Shown: positions 25,399 to 31,681, counted from the first letter of the stretch. The stretch is DNA of 33,393 nucleotides from Desulfovirgula sp. (GCA_020725585.1 DYES01000079.1:1-33393); one strand, 5' to 3'. Translations and numbers: made by a program. The notes: generated by a model not told the origin, from the letters alone.

Positions 25399-26481
25399 GT
25401 GTGGGTAACACGCTCAGGAGGAGGGAGATTACGAGTGGCTGCCCATCCCATTGCAACCGCCAAGCGGCGGCGCGTCATCGAGGCGCTGAAGGAAGGCAGG
25501 CCAAAGACGAAGATCGCGGCGGACGAACGGATTTCGCGGAAAACAGTCCGGCACTGGCAAGCCCGTTACAGGGAATATGGCGACGAGTGGCTGTTTGATC
25601 GGGTGCGGCGGCGCCCACCGGCCATGCCGAACCAGACGCCCCTAGAGGTGGAGTTGGCCATCGTGGACTACGCCCTGACCCACCCCGAGGCGGGCCCCCG
25701 GACGATTGTCACAGCCTTGCGGGCGGACTACGGGGTCGGGGTCAGCGCCGTGTACGGCACACTGAAGCGCCGGGGCTTGGAGACGCGGGCTAAGCGGCTG
25801 GAGGCAGTGCGTCGGCGAACTGGTGAGTTCGAGCCGGACGAGGTAGAACGCGACCGGGTCTTGAGCAAGAAGCGGCACCTGAAGGCGCCGGAGCCGGGTT
25901 ACATCCTTTGCGCCGACACCGCCCTGGTGGGCCGGCTGAAAGAGGCGGGTATAGTGCACATGACGGCGGCCATAGACGCCCACTCCAGCTACGGCACGGC
26001 CGTCCTGGCCCCCGCCCGCAACAGCGAGATGGCGGCCGCCGCCGTGGATCGTCTGCACCGGGAACTCTCGTCCGAAGGTGTGGCTCAGATCGGCAGGGCA
26101 CTGACCGACAACGGGACGGAGTTTGTGGGTAAGCCGACCCACGCTTTCGAGGCGCTCTGCGCCCGGCTGGGTGCTGAGCACCGCCGCACGAAGGTGCGGC
26201 ACGCCTGGACCAACGGCAAGGCGGAACGCTTCATCCAGACCCTCAAGGACGCCCTGGAGGGTCTGCTGTGTACGAAGATCTACCGGAGCATCGAGGAGCT
26301 GCAGGAGGACCTGGATCGCTGGCTGGTCTGGTACAACACCGAGTGGCCCCACCAGGGCCGGTTCAACCAAGGCCGGCCGCCGTTGCGGATCATCCGCGAC
26401 TTCCAGGCCCAGCAGGATTTGAAGGCGGCTTAGCGAAATATGGCATAAAACCAGGACGGGTTAGCGTTTCACTGGAACCAC
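25399..26481 (+). mobile_element. IS481/IS3-like insertion sequence, approximate limits
   Basis: A single DDE transposase gene with short flanks. The possible ends share only an imperfect TGTGG(G/T)T motif: TGTGGGT near 25400 and its inverted form ACCACA near 26477-26482. No target-site duplication is evident, so the borders are tentative. It lies between the hicBA pair and the ImmA-like gene, likely breaking up an older XRE-ImmA region. Confidence 0.6.
25435..26433 (+). CDS. DDE transposase (IS481-like, rve integrase core)
   Basis: A 332-aa transposase. An N-terminal HTH (KTKIAADERISRKTVRHWQA) and a second winged-helix-like region (GVGVSAVYGTLKRRGL) precede an rve core with catalytic residues Asp (LCADTALVG), Asp (ALTDNGTEF) and Glu (NGKAERFIQTLKD), followed by WYNTEWPHQGRFNQGRPP, typical of IS481/IS3 enzymes. 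Intact and probably functional. GTG start with AGGAGGAGGGAG upstream is preferred over the GTG at 25399, which lies at the putative element end. Confidence 0.92.
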   Translation: MAAHPIATAKRRRVIEALKEGRPKTKIAADERISRKTVRHWQARYREYGDEWLFDRVRRRPPAMPNQTPLEVELAIVDYALTHPEAGPRTIVTALRADYGVGVSAVYGTLKRRGLETRAKRLEAVRRRTGEFEPDEVERDRVLSKKRHLKAPEPGYILCADTALVGRLKEAGIVHMTAAIDAHSSYGTAVLAPARNSEMAAAAVDRLHRELSSEGVAQIGRALTDNGTEFVGKPTHAFEALCARLGAEHRRTKVRHAWTNGKAERFIQTLKDALEGLLCTKIYRSIEELQEDLDRWLVWYNTEWPHQGRFNQGRPPLRIIRDFQAQQDLKAA

Positions 26482-26520
26482 ATCTCGGCAACACGACATG
26501 TAAGGTAATGTGACGACGGA

Positions 26521-26557
26521 CCTGCTACTTCACAAAAGGTAGCAGGTTCCGGCTTTT
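26521..26557 (+). terminator. Rho-independent terminator downstream of the IS
   Basis: Stem CCTGCTAC (26521-26528) and GTAGCAGG (26539-26546) with a 10-nt loop, followed by TTCCGGCTTTTT. Confidence 0.75.
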
Positions 26558-26606
26558 TAAGAATAATCGACACAAATCGCCAGGTTTCGGCAGGTGACGC
26601 CATACA

Positions 26607-27050
26607 ATGTTGAAGGATTTATTCGCCTTAGCTGAGCGCGAAGGTATCGCTATCGAATGGTGGGATTTTAAGCCGCCCCTGGAAGCGGTTTACTGGGCTA
26701 CGCCCGGCCTGCCCCCGGTAATTGGCCTGGCGAACTCCCTAGCCACCACCCCGCTCGCATATTTCCGCTCCGTCCTGGCGGAAGAACTGGGACACTTTTA
26801 CACCACGGCTGCAAACGCGCTGCCGGTCACCTTCTTTCACTACCGGGACAGGCTGACGGTGAGCCGGGCGGAATACCGGGCCCGGAAGTGGGCAGCCATT
26901 TACCTCATCCCCGAACGTAAACTATACAGGGCGTTGAGGAAAGGGATAAGGGAGATATGGGAGCTGGCAGAGTGGTTTGGAGTAACGGAGGAAATAATGG
27001 CGCTTCGGCTAAATCTCCTTCTGGGAGAAAAACACCTCCAGATTTGCTAA
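26607..27050 (+). CDS. ImmA/IrrE-like protein with variant metal site
   Basis: A 147-aa protein like the ImmA/IrrE metallopeptidases that cleave phage or ICE repressors. The expected HExxH helix is present as LAEELGHFYT near residue 57, so the first His is replaced by Glu; the downstream helix has EYRARKWAAIYLIPERK, matching the family's usual ExxAxxFAAxLLmP. The Glu-for-His variant may lower or alter metal binding. AGGTGA precedes the ATG. The partner repressor is presumably the XRE protein upstream, now separated by the IS. Confidence 0.8.
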   Translation: MLKDLFALAEREGIAIEWWDFKPPLEAVYWATPGLPPVIGLANSLATTPLAYFRSVLAEELGHFYTTAANALPVTFFHYRDRLTVSRAEYRARKWAAIYLIPERKLYRALRKGIREIWELAEWFGVTEEIMALRLNLLLGEKHLQIC

Positions 27051-27132
27051 AACCACCCGGCAACCCTGTCCGGCTTCCAGCCGCCCGCACCCCAATCCCG
27101 TCACCTGGATAGCTCGCTCAGCCTTTAAATTT

Positions 27133-27176
27133 TTGTCCGCCTTTTTGTCCGCCCCTTGTCCGCCTTTTTGTCCGCC
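27133..27176 (+). repeat. Four tandem TTGTCCGCC repeats
   Basis: TTGTCCGCC starts at 27133, 27145, 27156 and 27168, spaced 11-12 bp, about one helical turn, with T- or C-rich linkers. Noncoding, between the ImmA-like gene and the tRNA remnant. Likely a protein-binding array. Confidence 0.8.
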
Positions 27177-27192
27177 TAGTTGCGAAAACCTA

Positions 27193-27221
27193 GAAAAATC
27201 AAGGGTTCCTTGCGGAACCCT
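27193..27221 (-). terminator. Terminator hairpin
   Basis: Stem AGGGTTCC-TTGC-GGAACCCT (27202-27221); on the minus strand it is followed by TGATTTTTC. A near-copy of this element (AGAAAAATCAAGGGTTCC) recurs at 27372-27389. Confidence 0.6.
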
Positions 27222-27243
27222 ACCCTACCCCTTTCTCGATTTT

Positions 27244-27281
27244 AAAAACCCCGGAAACCCTTGATTCTCAAGGCTTCCCGG
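27244..27281 (-). terminator. Terminator behind the tRNA-Pro remnant
   Basis: A 14-bp near-perfect stem (27251-27264 with 27268-27281, loop TTC), followed on the minus strand by GGTTTTTAAAA. It lies 10 bp past the CCA end of the tRNA fragment, as expected for a tRNA transcript. Confidence 0.7.
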
Positions 27282-27290
27282 AAAATAAAA

Positions 27291-27340
27291 TGGTCGGGGC
27301 GACAGGACTTGAACCCTGCGCCCTATCTCCCAAACCAGGG
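27291..27340 (-). other. 3' fragment of a tRNA-Pro-like gene
   Basis: The minus strand reads like the 3' two-thirds of tRNA-Pro (anticodon loop TTTGGGA, a T-arm-like GTTCAAG, acceptor CGCCCCG, then ACCA), but the 5' half is replaced by unrelated GC-rich sequence, the anticodon stem no longer pairs, and the T loop has one extra base. Not functional; probably an attachment-site scar. Confidence 0.65.
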
Positions 27341-27584
27341 CCGCCCGCCCGGGCCTATTCGCGGACACTTTAGAAAAATCAAGGGTTCCCTCCAGGAACC
27401 TCACTTACCTTATCCCAATTTTTGCAATCGGCGTGCAACCAATTTGCAACCAAGACTATTTTTGGGGGTATCAGAAAGTCTTGATTTATCTGGACTGTTC
27501 TGGACAACCATAAAATGGCAAAATCCCCGCCCGGCCTTGATTTTATTAGGTTTTTGCTTCCTTACCAGGAAAGCGGATACTTTC

Positions 27585-27630
27585 CTCACATTCAAGAGGT
27601 CGCAGGTTCAATCCCTGCCGCGCCCACCAG
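27585..27630 (+). repeat. tRNA 3'-end attachment repeat, copy 1
   Basis: 46 bp matching 44 of 46 positions at 30476-30521. It contains the T arm GCAGG-TTCAATC-CCTGC and acceptor strand CGCGCCC followed by ACCA, but no 5' tRNA half, so it is an att remnant. Integrase gene fragments follow each copy. Confidence 0.85.
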
Positions 27631-27641
27631 AAACGACAAGG

Positions 27642-27664
27642 GCTCCGAGGATCGGAGCTCTTTC
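27642..27664 (+). terminator. Terminator after att copy 1
   Basis: Stem GCTCCGA-GGA-TCGGAGC followed by TCTTTCC, 12 bp past the tRNA-like CCA. It probably once terminated the tRNA. Confidence 0.65.
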
Positions 27665-27675
27665 CGTTTGGGTCA

Positions 27676-27698
27676 TTTTTATGCAGTTTTTATGCAGT
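27676..27698 (+). repeat. Tandem TTTTTATGCAG(T) sites
   Basis: TTTTTATGCAGT at 27676-27687 and 27687-27698, just outside the 3' end of the integrase fragment. Position and spacing resemble integrase arm-type binding sites. Confidence 0.65.
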
Positions 27699-27723
27699 AA
27701 CACTCCATGACACCCTATGACCT

Positions 27724-28320
27724 CTAATAAACACCTTCAGAGAACGCTTCTTTCCCCAGGTTCAACGTTCCCGCCAGGCGCTGCGCCGCCTTCTCCTTCA
27801 ACCCCGGCGCCACGTGGCTGTAGATGTCCAGGGTGGTGGTGATCCGGTTGTGCCCCAAAAGCTCCTGGACTACCTTCGGATGCTCGCCCAGCTCCAGCAA
27901 GGTGGTGGCGTAGGTGCGCCTCATGTCGTGGAGCCGGGCCGGGGGCAGCCCCGCTTTCTGCAGAAGGCGCTTGTAGTGCTTATAAAACCCGTCCGGGTCT
28001 AAAGGTTCCCCCGTCTCCCTGCAGAAGACCAGACCGTTGTCCCGGTAGCACTCGCCCAGGGCCAGACGCTCCTCTGCCTGCCGCCTCTTGTGCCGCTTCA
28101 GCTCCGCCACCACCTGGGGCGGCAGCGGAACCGTCCGCCTGGACTGCTTCGTCTTCGGTTCCGAGAACTCCAGCCCCTCCCGGGTTCTCACCAGCGCCCG
28201 GCGAACCGCCACCGTTCCTTTTTCCAGGTCTATGTCGGACCACTTGAGGCCCAAAAGCTCACCGCGCCGCAAGCCTATGGCCTTCTCGGTAACTCTTGCT
28301 ATAACCGCATCAGCGGGCAC
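27724..28320 (-). pseudogene. Tyrosine recombinase, N-terminally truncated
   Basis: 198 codons covering the catalytic domain of a phage-type integrase: Arg in GLRRGELLGLKW, HDMRRTYATTL (H-x-x-R), LLGHNRITTTLDIYSH (H and Tyr). The N-terminal core- and arm-binding domains are missing; upstream the sequence changes within a few codons into the integrase-arm region with TTACGACAAT sites, so a deletion joined the two. Not expected to bind its arm sites. Confidence 0.85.
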
Positions 28321-28326
28321 AATTTT

Positions 28327-28455
28327 TTACAACAATTTTACGACAATGTGGTGAAATTTACCCTACCATGACGGCATTTGTATGACATTTCCAATTCCGT
28401 GAAGTCTTGATATTACTGCATTTTATCTTAACTGACCTTAGCGGAAGAACACGCC
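28327..28455. repeat. Integrase-arm region, copy A
   Basis: TTACAACAAT (28327-28336) and TTACGACAAT (28338-28347), followed by a tract up to 28455 that aligns without gaps to 30352-30469 (118 bp, 89 identical by eye). The two are strongly alike in the last 40 bp (GCATTTTAYCTTAACTGACC onward). Copy A lacks the tRNA core that follows copy B. Confidence 0.8.
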
Positions 28456-28476
28456 CAGTCGCCGGGCTGTTTATTT

Positions 28477-28671
28477 TTACTCAGTCTGCCGCTCCAGCCA
28501 CCGCCTGAGGTCGTCGCGGTTTATCAGCCACCGCCGCCCAAGGCGCATGGCCGGGAAGTCCCTGCGATGGCAAAGCTGCAGGATGCAGCGATAACCACGC
28601 CGTAGGAAGTGGGCCGCGTCTTCGATGGTCAACACCGCAGGGAGGTCGTCCCAATCATTAGCGGTCTCCAT
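28477..28671 (-). CDS. Excisionase-family HTH protein
   Basis: A 64-aa MerR-like HTH_17/excisionase: LTIEDAAHFLRRGYRCILQL, then FPAMRLGRRWLINRDDLRRW. Such proteins bend attachment DNA and steer integrase toward excision. ATG with GAGGTGG upstream, overlapping the XRE gene by 14 nt in one operon that leads to the integrase fragment. Confidence 0.88.
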   Translation of the reverse strand: METANDWDDLPAVLTIEDAAHFLRRGYRCILQLCHRRDFPAMRLGRRWLINRDDLRRWLERQTE

Positions 28672-28843
28672 CGTTTTCCACCTCAGTTATTCCGAAACAC
28701 TCCGCCAGGCGTTTTCGCCACTTTGGGTAAATCGGTAGCTGTCCCTTTTCAATGCGAATGATTTCCGTCAGGCCAATTCCTGTTCGCCGCGAAAGCTCGG
28801 ACTTGCTCCAGCCACGCTTTTCACGTTCCCACTTGACGTTCAT
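28658..28843 (-). CDS. Small XRE-family regulator
   Basis: A 61-aa single HTH domain: WEREKRGWSKSELSRRTGIG, LTEIIRIEKGQLPIYPKWRK. AAGGAGG before the ATG. It starts the excisionase-integrase operon and is divergent from the frameshifted HTH-like gene at 28904, with overlapping promoters between them. Confidence 0.85.
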   Translation of the reverse strand: MNVKWEREKRGWSKSELSRRTGIGLTEIIRIEKGQLPIYPKWRKRLAECFGITEVENDGDR

Positions 28844-28856
28844 TCCGATTTCCTCC

Positions 28857-28893
28857 TTGAGTTGTCTTTAGTCTTTTGATACAATAAGGTCAA
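28857..28893. promoter_or_regulatory. Overlapping opposed promoters
   Basis: Plus: TTGAGT (28857-28862), 17 bp, TACAAT (28880-28885). Minus: TTGACC (28888-28893), 17 bp, TAAAGA (28865-28870). The two occupy the same 37 bp, so polymerase binding is mutually exclusive, as in phage-like genetic switches. Confidence 0.65.
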
Positions 28894-28903
28894 AAACGCG
28901 AAC

Positions 28904-29199
28904 ATGGGAGAAAAGGTAGAAGATAACTTGCCGTGGAAACAAGACTTTGTAAAATGGCTTACGGGTTGGGCTAGAGGTATGAAATTACCGAAGAAGCAAT
29001 TGCCGCCGTCAAGGAGAGAATAGAACATCGCCGAATGTATACTGATTTGGTGCAGACCGTTGCCGATAAGCGGGGAGTCGGTATACGGGCCGCGCAAAGA
29101 TGGATCCAGCGCCGGGTTAAAGCGGGTAAAACATACCGGGAAATATTCTCAGAAGTGGTCGGAAGCGGATTAGAGATCGGCGAAAGGCGAGCATTTTAA
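28904..29199 (+). pseudogene. Small HTH-like gene, frameshifted
   Basis: Frame one from ATG 28904 reads MGEKVEDNLPWKQDFVKWLT then GWARG; the protein-like sequence continues in another frame from about 28979 as EITEEAIAAVKERIEHRRMY then DKRGVGIRAAQRWIQRRVK to TAA at 29197-29199. One missing base near 28978 would join them into about 98 aa. The second part looks like a helix-turn-helix. Driven by the plus promoter above. Unrecognised family. Confidence 0.6.
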
Positions 29200-29226
29200 G
29201 AGTTCGCCGCGGGAAGGGCTTTTTGG

Positions 29227-29583
29227 ATGAAATTTAACGTCACTGATCCAAAAGGGCGCAGCGTATTGTTGAAGAAGGGCACTTGGGAACATAAGATTCA
29301 GGTAGAACATCCAGAAGTAAGCTTTGATGTTCTAAATAGATTGATCAGGAATCCTTATTACATACTTCATGATTTAATGCAATCAGAGCAAGCCCATCCC
29401 ACAAGAGAAGAATATGTAGACCTGATCCCTTCGCCAGTTGAAGCATCCCTGGTGATTATCCGGGCAATAATAGATCATGCTACGGTTCCGGGAGAGGTAG
29501 TTACCGCTTTTATTAGCTCAAAAACAAAAGGACTATCCACGCAAGGAGGGATAATATATGTTCGGCCCGAAAGTAAAGGGTAA
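29227..29583 (+). CDS. Small protein with W-x-x-K-I-x-x-x-HPE motif, possible toxin
   Basis: A 118-aa protein: WEHKIQVEHPEVSFDVLNRL, NPYYILHDL, then SLVIIRAIIDHATVPGEVVT, ending in a beta strand GGIIYVRP. The WEHKI...HPE start and compact alpha/beta layout recall small BECR-fold or DUF4258-like ribonuclease proteins often coupled to DUF2283 partners, but no family is certain. It overlaps the DUF2283 gene by 26 bp, suggesting a coupled pair. Confidence 0.7.
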   Translation: MKFNVTDPKGRSVLLKKGTWEHKIQVEHPEVSFDVLNRLIRNPYYILHDLMQSEQAHPTREEYVDLIPSPVEASLVIIRAIIDHATVPGEVVTAFISSKTKGLSTQGGIIYVRPESKG

Positions 29584-29797
29584 GCCAGCGTTGAACTACG
29601 ATCAGGAACACGACGTGCTTTACATTTCCCTTGGCCCGCCGGTGCCATCCTATTCCGATGAGGACGGAGTAAGGGGGGTGTTAATTCGCCGCGCCATAGG
29701 CACCGGGGAGATAACCGGGGCAACCATAATTGATTACTCAAAGCGCGATAAGAAACAACTCCAGAAGGTTTTGCCCTTCCGGGTTAACCTGGTTTGA
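29558..29797 (+). CDS. DUF2283-family protein
   Basis: A 79-aa protein with the DUF2283 signature LNYDQEHDVLYISLGPPVPS, then GVLIRRAIGTGEITGATIID. AAGGAGGG stands 6 nt before the ATG. DUF2283 genes often sit beside small toxin-like genes and may act as partner or antitoxin; here it follows the HPE-motif gene and precedes hicB. Confidence 0.88.
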   Translation: MFGPKVKGKPALNYDQEHDVLYISLGPPVPSYSDEDGVRGVLIRRAIGTGEITGATIIDYSKRDKKQLQKVLPFRVNLV

Positions 29798-29814
29798 TAA
29801 AAAGAAGGAGCATG

Positions 29815-30021
29815 ATGAAAAAATTCACGGTGGTAATGGAGCAGGAAAGCGACGGCGGTTATTCCGTTTATGTGCCGGAATTACCTGGTTGCGCCAGCCA
29901 GGGGGACACGTGGGAAGAGGCGCTGGTAAACATTAAAGAAGCCATTGCCCTTTATTTGTGGAGTTTAGAAGAAGATGGCTTGCTTTCCTCTTTTGACGAA
30001 ATAGGGGCCGCTGTTGTATGA
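29815..30021 (+). CDS. hicB: HicB-type antitoxin (third pair)
   Basis: A 68-aa HicB domain: FTVVMEQESDGGYSVYVPEL, PGCASQGDTWEEALVNIKEA. Two adjacent ATGs (29812, 29815) follow AAGAAGGAG; the second has better spacing. Its TGA overlaps the ATG of the damaged hicA (ATGA at 30018-30021). Confidence 0.9.
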   Translation: MKKFTVVMEQESDGGYSVYVPELPGCASQGDTWEEALVNIKEAIALYLWSLEEDGLLSSFDEIGAAVV

Positions 30022-30262
30022 GCGAACTGCCCCAGGTTCCGGGTGACCGCCTGGTAAAAGCATTAGAAAAAGCAGGTTTCTATGTGAAAGGAAAAAAAGG
30101 AGCCACATTGTTATGGTTCACAAGAAAGACCCTCTTCGCCGGGCCACCGTTCCCATTCACGGTAGCAAACCTGTACGCCCCGGTACTTTGAAAGCAATTC
30201 TTAAGAGTACCAGGCTTACCCCAGAAGAAATACGTAAATTGATTTTGTGCAAATGCCCCTAG
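30018..30262 (+). pseudogene. hicA: HicA-type toxin, frameshifted at an A7 run
   Basis: Starts MSELPQVPGDRLVKALEKAG then FYVKGKK, and after an A7 run (30092-30098) must shift frame to reach the HicA core HIVMVHKKDPLRRATVPIHG and LKAILKSTRLTPEEIRKLIL, ending at TAG 30260-30262. One extra A would give an intact toxin of about 81 aa with the catalytic SH dipeptide. Either a real inactivation, a sequencing error, or a site where transcriptional slippage makes toxin at low level. Confidence 0.85.
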
Positions 30263-30287
30263 CTCTAATTTCTGCCGGGGCATTTTT
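30251..30287 (+). terminator. Terminator of the cargo operon
   Basis: Stem AAATGCCCC (30251-30259) with GGGGCATTT (30277-30285), then TTTTTA. The hicA stop codon lies within it. Confidence 0.75.
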
Positions 30288-30469
30288 ACGACAATGATAC
30301 CCGCTAGACCTTGCAGGACGTGGCTTAGCGGGTTCGGTTTTTACGACAATCTTACGACAATGGGCTGGAATTTTACCTCCCAAAGAGGCATTTACCTGCA
30401 GTTTCCAATTCCTCCAGGCCGCATAAATACTGCATTTTACCTTAACTGACCTTAGTGGAAGAACACGCC
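30286..30469. repeat. Integrase-arm region, copy B
   Basis: TTACGACAAT at 30286-30295, 30341-30350 and 30352-30361, followed by the 118-bp tract homologous to copy A. A CCCGCTA...TAGCGGG inverted repeat sits at 30300-30332. It leads directly into att copy 2. No gene in this stretch. Confidence 0.8.
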
Positions 30470-30475
30470 TCGTAA

Positions 30476-30521
30476 CTCACACTCAAGAGGCCGCAGGTTC
30501 AATCCCTGCCGCGCCCACCAG
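30476..30521 (+). repeat. tRNA 3'-end attachment repeat, copy 2
   Basis: Differs from copy 1 (27585-27630) at two positions only. Preceded by arm region B, followed by GGAAAATCAAGGGTT, a motif also found twice around the tRNA-Pro remnant, and then by a second integrase fragment. Confidence 0.85.
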
Positions 30522-30599
30522 GAAAATCAAGGGTTTGCGGGATCGGCAAGCGGTTTTATGTAAACTTGCCCACAAATTTGCCCACAAACCTTTTTTTGT

Positions 30600-31204
30600 T
30601 CATTGCGTCCGTTGTGTCCGTTGCGTCCAAGAAGCAGTTTCGAGAACCGCGTTAATCCTTTTTGCGGCTCCCTCTTGCATCCCCGGCAGGACATGGGCGT
30701 ACGTCTTCAAGGTGAAGGCTACGCTAGCGTGACCCAGCCTTTCGGATACTACCTTAACGTTTTCCCCTTTAAGCAGTAACAGGGTGGCGTGGGTGTGCCT
30801 CAAGTCGTGGAAACGTATGCGCGGCAACCCCGCTCTCTTCAGCACCGGGTACAGGTGGCGCTTCGTTATGTTTTCAGGGTTTAAGGGCGTCCCGACGCTG
30901 GTGGCGAACACCAGGCCGTTGTCCTGGTACAGCGGGCCAGCTTTGAGCTTCTGCTTTGCTTGTTCGATTTTCACTACTTTAAGAGCTTTGACAACTTCTT
31001 CTGGAAGCGTCACCGTCCGGCGGGATGCTTGCGATTTCGGCTCCTGGAAGACGAGCCCCTTCTTCGTAGAGCCAGCGTTCTCCTTACTGTTACGGTCGCT
31101 TTGTCGAATTCCACGTCCTGCCACTTGAGGCCGAGGAGTTCCCCGCGTCTCAAGCCAGTGCCCAAGGCACAGAGGAAAAGCGGATATTCGCCTCTTCCCG
31201 GCAA
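30600..31204 (-). pseudogene. Second tyrosine recombinase, truncated and frameshifted
   Basis: The catalytic Arg region GTGLRRGELLGLKWQDVEFD lies in one frame (31204 to about 31070); the rest, KKGLVFQEPKSQASRRTVTL, RFHDLRHTHATLLLLKG, ERLGHASVAFTLKTYAHVLP, lies in another. One missing base near 31068-31071 explains it. The N-terminal domains are absent: upstream is excisionase sequence. Its tail codes for TQRTQRTQ from a short DNA repeat. Different in sequence from the first integrase. Confidence 0.85.
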
Positions 31205-31371
31205 TTTTCCTGCATCCAGCGGACAAAGGCTTCTCTATAGACGCGCACGCTCCGTCCGATTTTTACCGCTGGAAAGCCCTTCGATTTGACAAGTGCGTAA
31301 GCCGCCGAGCGGCTGATCTGGAGCAATTGCGCGATCTGCGGCGGCGTCAGGAACAGCGGTAGATCGTTAAG
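31150..31371 (-). pseudogene. Excisionase-like remnant fused out of frame to the integrase fragment
   Basis: The open frame reads NDLPLFLTPPQIAQLLQISR, SAAYALVKSKGFPAVKIGRS, VRVYREAFVRWMQENCREE, a typical HTH_17 excisionase of about 60 residues, then runs into integrase DNA in the wrong frame and stops at 31150-31152. No in-frame start lies near; an in-frame TGA is at 31372-31374. A deletion removed the space between excisionase and the integrase N-terminus. Confidence 0.72.
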
Positions 31372-31486
31372 TCACGGGGAACTAATGGAGCCCTTTCTTC
31401 GAGTGAGGGTGAAGTGTTTTTAATAATCGAAAATCTCATTTTCACTTGAAGGTTCAGGACGGGAACTTCTAAGCGGGAAAGCTAAA

Positions 31487-31681
31487 TTACAAACCTTTTC
31501 TTTCGTACCACCCTGGCAGACGCTTGGCGTTTTCCCGCGGTTCGTAGTAGGCACAAGGACCACAGTAGTATTTTCCGTTTTTGTTGCTTTTGCCCAGGGC
31601 GCACCGGCGTCTATAATTAACACTTCTGAAATGCTTGCAACTGGTTACTCCGCACAACGGAACGGAAGGCTTCGGCGGCAT
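31487..31681 (-). CDS. Small Cys-rich protein
   Basis: A 64-aa protein with five cysteines: LCGVTSCKHFRSV, RRCALG, YYCGPCAYYEP. The spacing suggests a small zinc-ribbon-like fold. ATG at 31681 follows GAGGTG. It lies downstream of the dinB-like gene on the same strand and may be the last gene of the SOS operon. Function unknown. Confidence 0.65.
   Translation of the reverse strand: MPPKPSVPLCGVTSCKHFRSVNYRRRCALGKSNKNGKYYCGPCAYYEPRENAKRLPGWYERKGL

Noticed and set aside
25380-26500. Exact IS ends with target-site duplication
   Set aside because: Only an imperfect TGTGG(G/T)T match was found and no flanking direct repeat, so the borders are given as approximate.
27133-27176. CRISPR array
   Set aside because: Repeats are only 9 bp with 2-3 bp linkers, no spacers and no cas genes. 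The GGGGGAC array was rejected as CRISPR for the same reason.
27585-27630. Complete tRNA gene
   Set aside because: Only the T arm and acceptor 3' strand are present; no matching D arm, anticodon stem or 5' acceptor strand upstream. The same holds for the copy at 30476-30521.
27261-27710. 149-codon plus-strand open frame across the att region
   Set aside because: It runs over the tRNA remnants and terminators, has no ribosome site and no protein-like pattern.
28840-29097. 85-codon minus-strand open frame
   Set aside because: It lies opposite the frameshifted HTH-like gene and across the overlapping promoters, with no motif or ribosome site.
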